Assembly (NCBI RefSeq): GCF_029338515.1
Contig: NZ_CP119988.1
Coordinates: 620,001-684,000, forward strand
Direction: 5' to 3'
Length of the DNA stretch: 64,000 nucleotides
Source: Haloglomus litoreum
Lineage (GTDB): Archaea; Halobacteriota; Halobacteria; Halobacteriales; Haloarculaceae
The position numbers and the translations under genes are program-made. The notes beneath the pieces are model-generated. The model saw only the letters and a list, made by a program, of their open reading frames with translations, made no database searches and was not told the origin of the DNA. Below, in pieces: positions 42,012 to 49,876 of the stretch. The stretch's first letter is position 1, and every line of letters begins with the position of its first letter.

Positions 42012-43096
42012 GGGATCCGCCTCCCGTCGGTCAGTTCGACGGCGTCCGGAACGGCCGCGGGCCGGAGCCGAACGGTGTCGTCGGTCGCCGTCACGTAGCC
42101 ACGGCGTTCGAGGCCCGTGAGCAGGCGGTCGGCGCCGTCGATGCTCTCGGCCAGGGTCGGCCGCGGAACCCACTCGCTCGCGAGGACGAGGCGGCAGCAG
42201 AACGCGGCCCGACGGTCGGGCCCCGCGTCGTCGGCGCCCGTGGGCGTGCCCGCGCCGGCGGTTCCACGTTCGCGTTGTGTCCGCTCGCGCTCACGGGCCC
42301 GCTCCCCGACGCGCTCGACCGGCGTCCGGAGCGCCGTGGGATCGACCTCCGGGTGCCGCTGGGACCCGACGCAGTCGTGCCAGAGTGCCCACGCGACGCC
42401 CGGGTTCCCGTCAGCGAGTGTCGTCAGTCGCCGGATGACCGCGGCCTCGGGGTCCTCCTCGGCGTCGCGATGGTCGAGCGCGTCCGTGTCGATGACCGGC
42501 ACCGGGACATCGCGCTCGCCGAACAGCGGGAGCGAGTAGTGGCGGCGCTCGACCCGCAGGAGGTCCCGCGCCTCCTCGAGTGGGGCCCGGAACGTGACGC
42601 TGGGCGACCACCGCCTGACGAGCGCGCCGAGCACGTCCCGGTCGACTGCCGGAACCGCCACCGCGTCGAACGCCTCGTCGACGTCGCGAGCGTGGAGGAG
42701 GTACGACCAGGCGTGCTGGTTCCAGCCCGTCACGACGGGGGCGTCGGTCCGGGAGAGCCGCTCGACGAGCGTATCGAGCGCCTCGAACCCGCCGACCGTC
42801 CGCCGGTACGAGTGGTGTGCGTCGGCGACGACCGTCGGGCCGTCGAACGCCGGCGGTCGGTCGCCCGGTGTCAGGCGTTCCCGGCTCGCGTCGAGTCGGT
42901 CTGCGACCCGCTCCAGCACCCGGTCGCGGCCGCCGAACGGGGCCCCGACGACCGCGACCGGGGCGCCCGCCGTGGCGCATTCGGCCGCCTCGTCGACGGC
43001 CGGCTGGAGGGGGTCGCCCGCAGCCTCCAGTGCGTCCCAGAGGTCGTCGCCGGGTGGTCGTCCCGGCCCCGTCGCCGTCCCCGCGTCCGCATCCAT
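42008..43096 (-). CDS. degenerate P-loop protein coupled to MscS
   Basis: 362 residues from ATG 43096. AAA+/STAND-like organisation: a Walker A-like strand AVVGAPFGGRDRVLERV in which the K-S/T pair is replaced by R-D, a Walker B-like GPTVVADAHHS, a sensor-like strand APVVTGWNQHAWSY, then a helical middle (DVLGALVRRWSP) and a C-terminal winged-helix-like part (LTGLERRGYVTATDDTVRL). The gene overlaps the MscS gene by 4 nt. Co-translation with a channel suggests it gates or assembles it. Low-complexity E/R stretch at about 275-295. Confidence 0.6.
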   Translation of the reverse strand: MDADAGTATGPGRPPGDDLWDALEAAGDPLQPAVDEAAECATAGAPVAVVGAPFGGRDRVLERVADRLDASRERLTPGDRPPAFDGPTVVADAHHSYRRTVGGFEALDTLVERLSRTDAPVVTGWNQHAWSYLLHARDVDEAFDAVAVPAVDRDVLGALVRRWSPSVTFRAPLEEARDLLRVERRHYSLPLFGERDVPVPVIDTDALDHRDAEEDPEAAVIRRLTTLADGNPGVAWALWHDCVGSQRHPEVDPTALRTPVERVGERARERERTQRERGTAGAGTPTGADDAGPDRRAAFCCRLVLASEWVPRPTLAESIDGADRLLTGLERRGYVTATDDTVRLRPAAVPDAVELTDGRRIP

Positions 43097-43193
43097 GGTC
43101 GAGGGTCGACGGACGGACCCGTAAATGGCGGTGGTCGGTGCGGTCGCGATAGCCGTGACGGTGGTCGGTGCGGTCGGAGGGGCCGCGGCGGCG

Positions 43194-44156
43194 TCAGTCG
43201 TCGCCGGTCGGGTAGTCGGCGTCCAGCACCTCGGCCTCGCTGGGGAGTCCCTCGTCGCCAGCATCGCCACCGGGCGCCGCCTCGCCGTCCGGCGAGACGC
43301 TCCCCGTCTCGTAGCCCGCCAGGTCCAGCGTGACGTGGTCGAAACCGGCGTCCGCGAGGTGTTCGCGGGCGGCCGCCGCGAAGTCGGTGTCGAGCGCGTA
43401 CTCCAGTTCGTCGGCGCCGACCTCGATGCGCGCGAGACCGTCGTGGTCGCGGACCCGGAACTGGTCGAAGCCCCAGGTCCGGAGCAGGCGCTCGGCCCGC
43501 TCGACGCGCGAGAGCCGCTCCTCGGTCACCTCCAGCCCGGTCGGGATGCGCGAGGAGAGACACGCCATCGAGGGCTTGTCCGCGACCGAGAGGTCGTACT
43601 CGCGGGCGATGGCGCGGACCGTCGCCTTGTCGACGTCGTGGGCCAGCAGCGGGGAGTAGGCGTCCAGTTCCTCGACTGCCCGTAGCCCGGGCCGGTGTCC
43701 CTCGCCCGGGTCCGAGGCGTTCGTCCCGTCGCAGACGGTGTCGATATCCAGTTCGCGGGCACGCTCGAACATGGCACCCAGCCGCATCGTCCGGCAGTGG
43801 TAGCAGCGCTCGCCGTCGTTCTGGACGAAGCTGGGGTCGTCCAGTTCGGAGAACGTGACCTCCTCGTGGCGGATGCCGATCTCCTCGGCGACGCGGCGGG
43901 CGTCGTCGAGTTCGGCGGCGGGGAGCGTCTCGCTCCGCGCGGTGCACGCGACGGCGTCGTCGCCGAGCGCGTCGTGGGCCAGTGCGGCGACCACCGCGGA
44001 GTCGACACCCCCGGAGAACGCCACGAGGACGCCGTCGCGGTCGGCCAGCGACTCGCGGACGGCTGCCGCGCGCTCGCGGGCCCGCTCCGGGTCGATACTT
44101 CCGGAACCGCCCGTGTCGGCCGGTTCCGCCCCGTCGGCGGCAGCGTCGTCGGTCAT
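43194..44156 (-). CDS. larE: LarE-type ATP-dependent sulfur transferase
   Basis: 320 residues from ATG 44156. PP-loop motif VAFSGGVDSAVV (residues 46-57), ERCYHCRTMRLG (Cys118 and Cys121) and SMACLSSRIPTG (Cys199). LarE makes the nickel-pincer cofactor precursor by sulfuring carboxyl groups of pyridinium dicarboxylate mononucleotide; in the Lactobacillus enzyme a single Cys is sacrificed, whereas three-Cys variants, such as this, hold a 4Fe-4S cluster that transfers sulfur from an external donor. No larB or larC lies in the window. The C-terminal tail is acidic. Confidence 0.88.
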   Translation of the reverse strand: MTDDAAADGAEPADTGGSGSIDPERARERAAAVRESLADRDGVLVAFSGGVDSAVVAALAHDALGDDAVACTARSETLPAAELDDARRVAEEIGIRHEEVTFSELDDPSFVQNDGERCYHCRTMRLGAMFERARELDIDTVCDGTNASDPGEGHRPGLRAVEELDAYSPLLAHDVDKATVRAIAREYDLSVADKPSMACLSSRIPTGLEVTEERLSRVERAERLLRTWGFDQFRVRDHDGLARIEVGADELEYALDTDFAAAAREHLADAGFDHVTLDLAGYETGSVSPDGEAAPGGDAGDEGLPSEAEVLDADYPTGDD

Positions 44157-44397
44157 CGTCGATGGCAGGGGAAGGACCGGCAAAAGCGCACGGGTCGGTA
44201 TCGGGGGGCTTCGGAGGCGGACTCGTCGTCCGGTCAGTACAGTGGACCGCGGTATCGCGTGGTTCGAACGTCTGCCAACAGTGGTCGAACCGGGAGCCCC
44301 GGGCTTCGGCCGATATCGTCCGAGATATCGTCATGGAAGATACACCGGCGAGGCGGTCGGCCTTCGGTACGCCGGGGTCGACGGGGTCCCCCGAGCA

Positions 44398-45738
44398 CTA
44401 GTCGTCTGCCCGGACCTCGGTCGCGTCGGCGGTTCCCTTGAACTGGCGGCGGCTGAGCGAGGCGACCTGCTTGGCGTCGTCGAAGCGGCGGGCGAACAGC
44501 CCCAGGCCCAGGACGATGTAGAGCGCCGTGAACGCGAACAGGAGCGTGATGGAGATGGATTCGGCGGCGGCCTCCGAGTACAGCCGGATGATGGCGAACT
44601 CGCCGACGACCTGCGAGAGGAACAGGACGAGCAACACCACCGCCTCCGTGACGGAGATGCGGAAGTTGATGAGGATGGCCAGCGCGAAGAAGCTCTGTGC
44701 GGCGGTGAGCCAGATCTCGGCGGCCTGCTTCTCGCCGAACGGGAGCGCCCCGTACTGGCCCAGCGCGATGGAGTAGACGACGACCAGGGTCCCGATGAGC
44801 AGGGTCCACTGGTTCAGCTTCGAGGAGATGAGTGCGTTGAACGACGCCGTCGTCCGGGCCTTGTTGACGAGATAGGCCGTCACGATGAGCTCCGGCGACT
44901 CGCTCGCCAGCGGCGCGAACCACTGGACCATGAAGAACTCGGGGATGCCGTTGGCCACGCCGATGGCCTCCAGGCCGTGCGCGAACGGTTCGACGGCGGT
45001 GAAGATGAGGAAGCCGGAGTAGACGAACAGGCCCAGCACGATGGGCACCCGGAGCTGCCGGGCGAACTGCTGGAGGTAGGCGGGGACGCCGACGTGGGTC
45101 TCGCTGTCGTCGACCTCGCCGCGGATGATGACGAAGATGTAGGTGGCGTAGATGCCGACCAGCACGAGCATATCGACGATGTCGATGCCGCGGCCGCCGC
45201 CGAGCATCCCGAACGGGACGAGGAACGCCCAGACGGTCGCGGCGGTCAGGAAGAGGATCTCGGTGGCGATGCTCTTGTCCAGTTTCACCGCGTTCGAGAG
45301 GAAACTGCTGCCACTGGTGTCGACGGCCACGTCACCCGACGAACGGGCCTTGTAGATGGAGAACAGGGCGATGCCGGACCAGCCGAGGCCGATGAGGATG
45401 CGGTTCGCGCCGGTCATGTTGGCGACCGCGAGGTCGCCCCCGCCGGAGCCGGGGTTGGCGCCGGCCTGGTAGGCGTAGAGGGCGTCGACCGCGTACTCGG
45501 GGGCCACCGCCAGCACCGCGAGGACCGCGAGCGCGAACGCCCGGGGGACGTCCTTCTCGGCGGTCTCGGCGCCCCACGCCAGCAGGAACGACGCACCGAG
45601 GACGGCCGCCCCAGCGACGAGGACCTGCAGCACCGTGGAGAGCCCGTCGACGGAGCCGGTCGCCCAGACCCCCACCCACGGCAACGTGAACATGGCCGCG
45701 ACCGCCAGCGAACCGATGGAGTACCGGGCGTTTGCCAT
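44398..45738 (-). CDS. calcium/cation antiporter, CaCA-like membrane protein
   Basis: 446 residues from ATG 45738, about 11-12 hydrophobic helices. Two repeats of the cation exchanger type: APEYAVDALYAYQAG and ANRILIGLGWSG in the first half, and ASESPELIVTAYLVNK and FNALISSKLNQWTLLIG in the second, where the alpha-repeats of CaCA exchangers have P-E-x and G-N-x-x-G/N-I-x-x-N-x. Acidic residues in helices fit Ca2+ or Na+ transport. C-terminal tail is charged and cytoplasmic. Function (Na+/Ca2+ exchange) is inferred from family. Confidence 0.85.
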   Translation of the reverse strand: MANARYSIGSLAVAAMFTLPWVGVWATGSVDGLSTVLQVLVAGAAVLGASFLLAWGAETAEKDVPRAFALAVLAVLAVAPEYAVDALYAYQAGANPGSGGGDLAVANMTGANRILIGLGWSGIALFSIYKARSSGDVAVDTSGSSFLSNAVKLDKSIATEILFLTAATVWAFLVPFGMLGGGRGIDIVDMLVLVGIYATYIFVIIRGEVDDSETHVGVPAYLQQFARQLRVPIVLGLFVYSGFLIFTAVEPFAHGLEAIGVANGIPEFFMVQWFAPLASESPELIVTAYLVNKARTTASFNALISSKLNQWTLLIGTLVVVYSIALGQYGALPFGEKQAAEIWLTAAQSFFALAILINFRISVTEAVVLLVLFLSQVVGEFAIIRLYSEAAAESISITLLFAFTALYIVLGLGLFARRFDDAKQVASLSRRQFKGTADATEVRADD

Positions 45739-45859
45739 TGTCCCAGGTACGCTGCCGGGGACTTGTATCGCTTCTGCTTCCGGGGTCTCCTCGTGCCCCG
45801 GTCGCACGGACGGGCACCTCGCGGGCCTGCTGCGGCCCGTTCGTCCGGTTCCGCCCGCC

Positions 45860-48421
45860 TCAGCCGTCGTCGGGCTGGTCGGCGGCCTCGATGGTCCGGA
45901 CGGCGGCGACGTTCTCGGCCACGTCGTGGACCCGGACCACGTCGGCACCGCGGGCGGCCGCCAGCGCCGTCGCCGCGACGGTCGGCGCCAGCCGCTCGTC
46001 CTCGTCGGCGCCGACGAGCCCGAACATCGACTTGTGCGAGTGGCCGACGAGGACCGGACAGCCCAGGGCGCGGAACTCGCCGATGCGGCCCAGCAGCTCG
46101 AAGTTCTCGTGGCGTGACTTCCCGAAGCCCAGCCCGGGGTCGACGAGGATCTGCGAGCGGTCGAGACCGGCCGTCTCCGCCAGCAGCACGCGCTCGACCA
46201 GTCCCGCGAGCGTGTCCTCGACCACGTCGTCGTACGCGACCTCGACGTCCGGGTCGACGGGTGCGTTCACCGAGTGCATCACGACGACCGGCACGTCGCG
46301 CTCCGCGGCGAGCAGGCGCATCGCCGGGTCCGCCAGCCCGGAGACGTCGTTCAGGAGGTCGGCGCCGGCGTCGAGCGCGGCCGCCGCGACCGAGGCCTTC
46401 CGCGTGTCGATGCTCACCATCGCGTCCAGGTCGGCGATGCGCTCGATGACGGGGACGACCCGGTCGCGCTCCGCCGCGGCCGGGACGGGGTCTGCGCCCG
46501 GCCGGGTCGACTCGCCGCCCACGTCGACGATGTCGGCGCCCGCCTCGACCATCGCCTCGGCCCGCGCGACGGCGTCCTCGACGGCGTCGTACTCGCCGCC
46601 GTCGTGGAACGAGTCGGGGGTGACGTTCAGGATGCCCATGACGGCGGTGCCGTCGGCCCAGGGGTAGCCGCGCTCGCGCGCGGCGGTGTCGGGGTCCGTC
46701 CGGATGCCGAGGCGCCGTCGCAGCTGGTCGCCCAGCTGGGAGAGCCCGTACGGCTGTCCGTCCAGTTTCTCGAGGAGCCGGTTGAACTGCGCGAGGGTCC
46801 CCGAGAGAACGACGTCGGCGGGTTCCTCGTCCTGCCGGGAGAGCCCCGACGTGGCGCACTCCCCGCCCAGCGAGAGCATCTCCTGCTTGAGGTACTCGGC
46901 CTGCCGGACCCGAACCCGCGTCCGTATCGTCCGATGGACCGCCTTCCCGCGCATCCGCCAGACGCCCGGGTCGGTGACGTTCGCGTCCCGGAGCACGGCC
47001 TCGGCGGTCGGGAGGTCGTCGACCCGTTTCGGGACGTGGAGCCGGGTCCAGCGGGTCCGGGCCTCCGCGACGGTGTACAGCGACCCCGTGACGAGGACGG
47101 CGTCGTCCTCGCCGGCGGCGTCGAGCGCCGCCGCGAGCGCGCCGGGGACGTTCCCCTTCCGGTGGATGGGGGCGTGGCGGCTCCCGCCGTCCCCCGCGCC
47201 GTCGTTCGCCCCCTCGTCCACAGCCTCGAACGCGGCGGCGAGCGCGTCCGACGCCTCCGCCCGGTCCACGTCGGGCCGGCAGGTCCACACCTCGCCCGGC
47301 GGGAGTGCGGCGGCCATCCCGGCGTGGTCCTTGTCGGCCATCGCGCCGACGACGAGGTGCAGGTCGTCGAACTCGCCGTCGAACTCGGCGAGCGTCTCGG
47401 CGACCGACCTGCAGCCGCCGGGGTTGTGGGCGCCGTCGAGGACGACCAGCGGGTCCCGCGAGAGGATCTCGAACCGGCCGGGCCAGTGCGCGTTCCGGAG
47501 ACCGCTCCGGAGTGCGGTGTCGGGGTCGACCATCTCGTTCCCGGCCGACCCGCCCTCCAGCGCGTGGAGCGTCTGTCGGACGAGCGCCGCCGCCACGCCC
47601 GCGTTCCGGGCCTGATGCGCGCCCAGCAGCGCGAGTCGCGCATCCAGCGACCAGTCCGGCCCCGCCAGTGTGACGGCCCCCTCGACGCCCTCGCGGCCGT
47701 GATAGTCGACGGTCACGTCCGGCGCTTCGTCGCGGTCGTCCGCAGCGTCGGCCGCGTCCGCCGCCCCGACCGTCAGCACGCCGCCGCGCTCGTCGGCCAC
47801 CTCGTGGACGGCCGCGAGCGCCTCGCCCGTCGCGCCCGTGACGAGGGGCCGGTCGCTCGGCGCGACGTGGGCCTTGTCGCGGGCGATCTCGGCCGCCGTG
47901 TCACCCAGCACGTCGGCGTGTTCGAGCGTGACACTCGTGACTGCGCTCGCGACCGGGTCGACGACGCTCGTGGCGTCGTGTTTCCCGCCGATGCCGACCT
48001 CGAGCACGGCGACGTCCACGTCGGCGCGGGCGAACTCCCACAGCGCCATCGCGGTCACCGTCTCGAAGAAGGTCGGCGACTCGCCCGCGCCCGCCCGCTC
48101 GGTGATGTACTCCTCCGTGGCGTCGACGAACTCGCAGACCGAACCCTTCCGCATCCGGCGGTCGTTCACGAGGATCCGCTCGCGGAGGTCGTCCAGGTGG
48201 GGGGAGGTGTACAGTCCCACGTCGAGGCCGGCCTCGCGGAGCGAGCGCTCGACCATCCGCGCGGTCGAGCCCTTCCCGTTCGAGCCGGCCACCTGTACGG
48301 GGAGCAGGTCCGCGTGCGGGTCGTCGAGGTGGCCGAGGAGGCGCTCCGTGGACGCCACGCCGGCCCGGGGCGAGTACCGGCGGAGGTCGAACAGGAAGTT
48401 CGCCGCCTCGTGGTAGTCCAT
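45860..48421 (-). CDS. folCP: bifunctional folylpolyglutamate/dihydrofolate synthase - dihydropteroate synthase (FolC-FolP)
   Basis: 853 residues. N-terminal FolC (about 1-430): MDYHEAANFLFDLRR, P-loop QVAGSNGKGST (residues 43-53), LYTSPHLDDLRERI, FFETVTAMALWEF and GAHNPGGC. Spacer of about 130 residues. C-terminal FolP (about 560-850): VMGILNVTPDSFHDGG (dihydropteroate synthase signature), VDVGGESTRPGA, LVDPGLGFGKSRHEN and VGHSHKSMF. Such a FolC-FolP fusion is known from haloarchaea and catalyses two non-adjacent folate steps; no other folate gene is in the window. Single gene, promoter in the 178 nt upstream. Confidence 0.95.
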   Translation of the reverse strand: MDYHEAANFLFDLRRYSPRAGVASTERLLGHLDDPHADLLPVQVAGSNGKGSTARMVERSLREAGLDVGLYTSPHLDDLRERILVNDRRMRKGSVCEFVDATEEYITERAGAGESPTFFETVTAMALWEFARADVDVAVLEVGIGGKHDATSVVDPVASAVTSVTLEHADVLGDTAAEIARDKAHVAPSDRPLVTGATGEALAAVHEVADERGGVLTVGAADAADAADDRDEAPDVTVDYHGREGVEGAVTLAGPDWSLDARLALLGAHQARNAGVAAALVRQTLHALEGGSAGNEMVDPDTALRSGLRNAHWPGRFEILSRDPLVVLDGAHNPGGCRSVAETLAEFDGEFDDLHLVVGAMADKDHAGMAAALPPGEVWTCRPDVDRAEASDALAAAFEAVDEGANDGAGDGGSRHAPIHRKGNVPGALAAALDAAGEDDAVLVTGSLYTVAEARTRWTRLHVPKRVDDLPTAEAVLRDANVTDPGVWRMRGKAVHRTIRTRVRVRQAEYLKQEMLSLGGECATSGLSRQDEEPADVVLSGTLAQFNRLLEKLDGQPYGLSQLGDQLRRRLGIRTDPDTAARERGYPWADGTAVMGILNVTPDSFHDGGEYDAVEDAVARAEAMVEAGADIVDVGGESTRPGADPVPAAAERDRVVPVIERIADLDAMVSIDTRKASVAAAALDAGADLLNDVSGLADPAMRLLAAERDVPVVVMHSVNAPVDPDVEVAYDDVVEDTLAGLVERVLLAETAGLDRSQILVDPGLGFGKSRHENFELLGRIGEFRALGCPVLVGHSHKSMFGLVGADEDERLAPTVAATALAAARGADVVRVHDVAENVAAVRTIEAADQPDDG

Positions 48422-48599
48422 ACCCGGGACTGCCGTGCGGGGCGCTTCAGCGTGTCGGACTCTCGAGGCGAGTCCCCCGCCAGCCACCCCGCCGACCTGC
48501 ACCTGCGTCCCTCGCCGGCCGATGTGTCAGCCGTCCCTGCCGTTCGAACCGGATGGCCGCTCCCGATGTCGGCTGCCCCCTACGGACTGTCCGGCACCA

Positions 48600-49160
48600 T
48601 CACTCCCGGCTCCGTGAGACGGTTCGTATCCGTGGGCATCGCTCCACCCAGCCGCCCACGGTGGCCCGTGTCCGGTACCGGACCGCGTCGACGGTGTTGC
48701 CCAGCAGGTTCCCGAAGTGGATGGCCCGGACGTACGCCCGGATGTCCGCCGCCATCTCGGCACCGTACTCGTCGACCAGGGCGTCGACGGCCTCGCTGGA
48801 GGGCTCCCCGTCGGTCTCGGCGTAGTGCTGTGCGAACAGCAGCGCCGTCCGTTCACCCGGGTCGATGGCCGCCTCCACGTCCCGCTCGAGGATATCGTCG
48901 ATGACGCTGTCGTCGATGCCGGCCTCGCGTGCGAGGTGCGTGTGAAAGCGGGCGCAGTACCGGCACTCGTTGACGGCGGTCGTCGCCAGCATGAGCTTCT
49001 CGGCCAGCTGGTGGGGAACCCGTCCGGCACGGGTCGCTCGCACCAGCGCGGGTCCGTTGCGGACGACCCGTCCGAGCTCCGTGGGGAGGTTCCGCGCCGT
49101 CAACGACCGTTTCTCGAACCCACCGCCGCCCGGCAGGTCCGACTGTGTCTCGGAGGTCAC
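48600..49160 (-). CDS. carboxymuconolactone decarboxylase / AhpD-like protein
   Basis: 186 residues from GTG 49160, selected because the upstream in-frame extension to 49277 is an unlikely mix (IFLTARSATVHRLLRN). Contains the AhpD-type core HQLAEKLMLATTAVNECRYCARFHTHLAREAGID with CxxC and a nearby His, the catalytic pattern of alkylhydroperoxidase AhpD proteins, and a second helical half (FGNLLGNTVDAVRYRTR). Likely cytoplasmic peroxide- or lactone-handling enzyme. Divergent from the low-GC membrane gene. Confidence 0.75.
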   Translation of the reverse strand: MTSETQSDLPGGGGFEKRSLTARNLPTELGRVVRNGPALVRATRAGRVPHQLAEKLMLATTAVNECRYCARFHTHLAREAGIDDSVIDDILERDVEAAIDPGERTALLFAQHYAETDGEPSSEAVDALVDEYGAEMAADIRAYVRAIHFGNLLGNTVDAVRYRTRATVGGWVERCPRIRTVSRSRE

Positions 49161-49250
49161 TGGCCAACGATAGGTCGACAGCGAGCAAAAGGGTTCGCCG
49201 AGGTGGTCGTTCCGTAGTAATCGGTGAACCGTTGCCGAACGCGCGGTCAA

Positions 49251-49258
49251 AAATATTG
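49251..49258 (+). promoter_or_regulatory. TATA box for the low-GC membrane gene
   Basis: AAAATATT lies 35-42 nt before ATG 49293; an alternative ACTTATTC sits 9-16 nt before it, probably too near. A short 5' leader of about 10 nt is implied. Confidence 0.35.
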
Positions 49259-49292
49259 CATCGAGCTGAAAAAGCAACTTATTCTCTAAGGT

Positions 49293-49760
49293 ATGGACGC
49301 TTCTCTCCCTGTAGAGCGTATAGTGGTCGATTTATTCATGGCAGGGAGAGTACAGTCGAGACAACAGAGGTGGCACAGTATCACGAAAGCCCTGCTGGTC
49401 GGCTACGTGGTTCTCCTCGTACTCTCACACGGAGCGTCAGCTGACGCATCGGACTGGCCGACACAGGCGACACAACTGGTGATATGGGGTGCCGGCCTGG
49501 GTGCTGTTAGCTTCATGCTCCTGCGGTACGAACTGGAGATCGGATATCTGCTCGCTATCGTTACAGGCCTCCTCGGTATCGCCAGTTGGCTCCTCATCCC
49601 CGACGGGGTCCTCAGTCCTGGGCCTGATATCGGAATCGTATTCGGGCTGGTCGAGTTCCCGCTGTTCGAACTTGCTCTGATAGCGTCCGCCTATCTGGTC
49701 CGAAGAGAACGCGGCGAGACGACGAACAGAGCCGCATCGGACGATAACGTCCCACAATAG
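49293..49760 (+). CDS. membrane protein of lower GC than its surroundings
   Basis: 155 residues. Helices: about 32-48 (ITKALLVGYVVLLVLSH), 60-78 (QLVIWGAGLGAVSFMLL), 83-104 (IGYLLAIVTGLLGIASWLLI) and 114-137 (DIGIVFGLVEFPLFELALIASAYL). The 5' flank and coding sequence are visibly less GC-rich (many A/T third positions: TTA, ACA, ATA) than neighbouring genes, which suggests recent acquisition. ATG 49293 is first; ATG 49338 (MAGRVQSRQQ) is an alternative. No family recognised. Confidence 0.7.
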   Translation: MDASLPVERIVVDLFMAGRVQSRQQRWHSITKALLVGYVVLLVLSHGASADASDWPTQATQLVIWGAGLGAVSFMLLRYELEIGYLLAIVTGLLGIASWLLIPDGVLSPGPDIGIVFGLVEFPLFELALIASAYLVRRERGETTNRAASDDNVPQ

Positions 49761-49876
49761 GGGGGAATCTACCCAATCCGTCGGCCCGGGCTCCGACCCG
49801 ACGACAGTCGGGCCGCCGCCCTCACCCACGGGGGCGGCGAAGGCGCCCGAGTGCCGGCTGTCTCTCCGACCGGGGT

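Noticed and set aside
44221-44300. GTGGTTCGAACG as a tRNA T-arm
   Set aside because: Flanks do not fold into a cloverleaf.
44234-44923. A 229-residue minus ORF in another frame of the CaCA gene
   Set aside because: Shadow of the exchanger; arginine/glycine/proline-rich with no hydrophobic helices.
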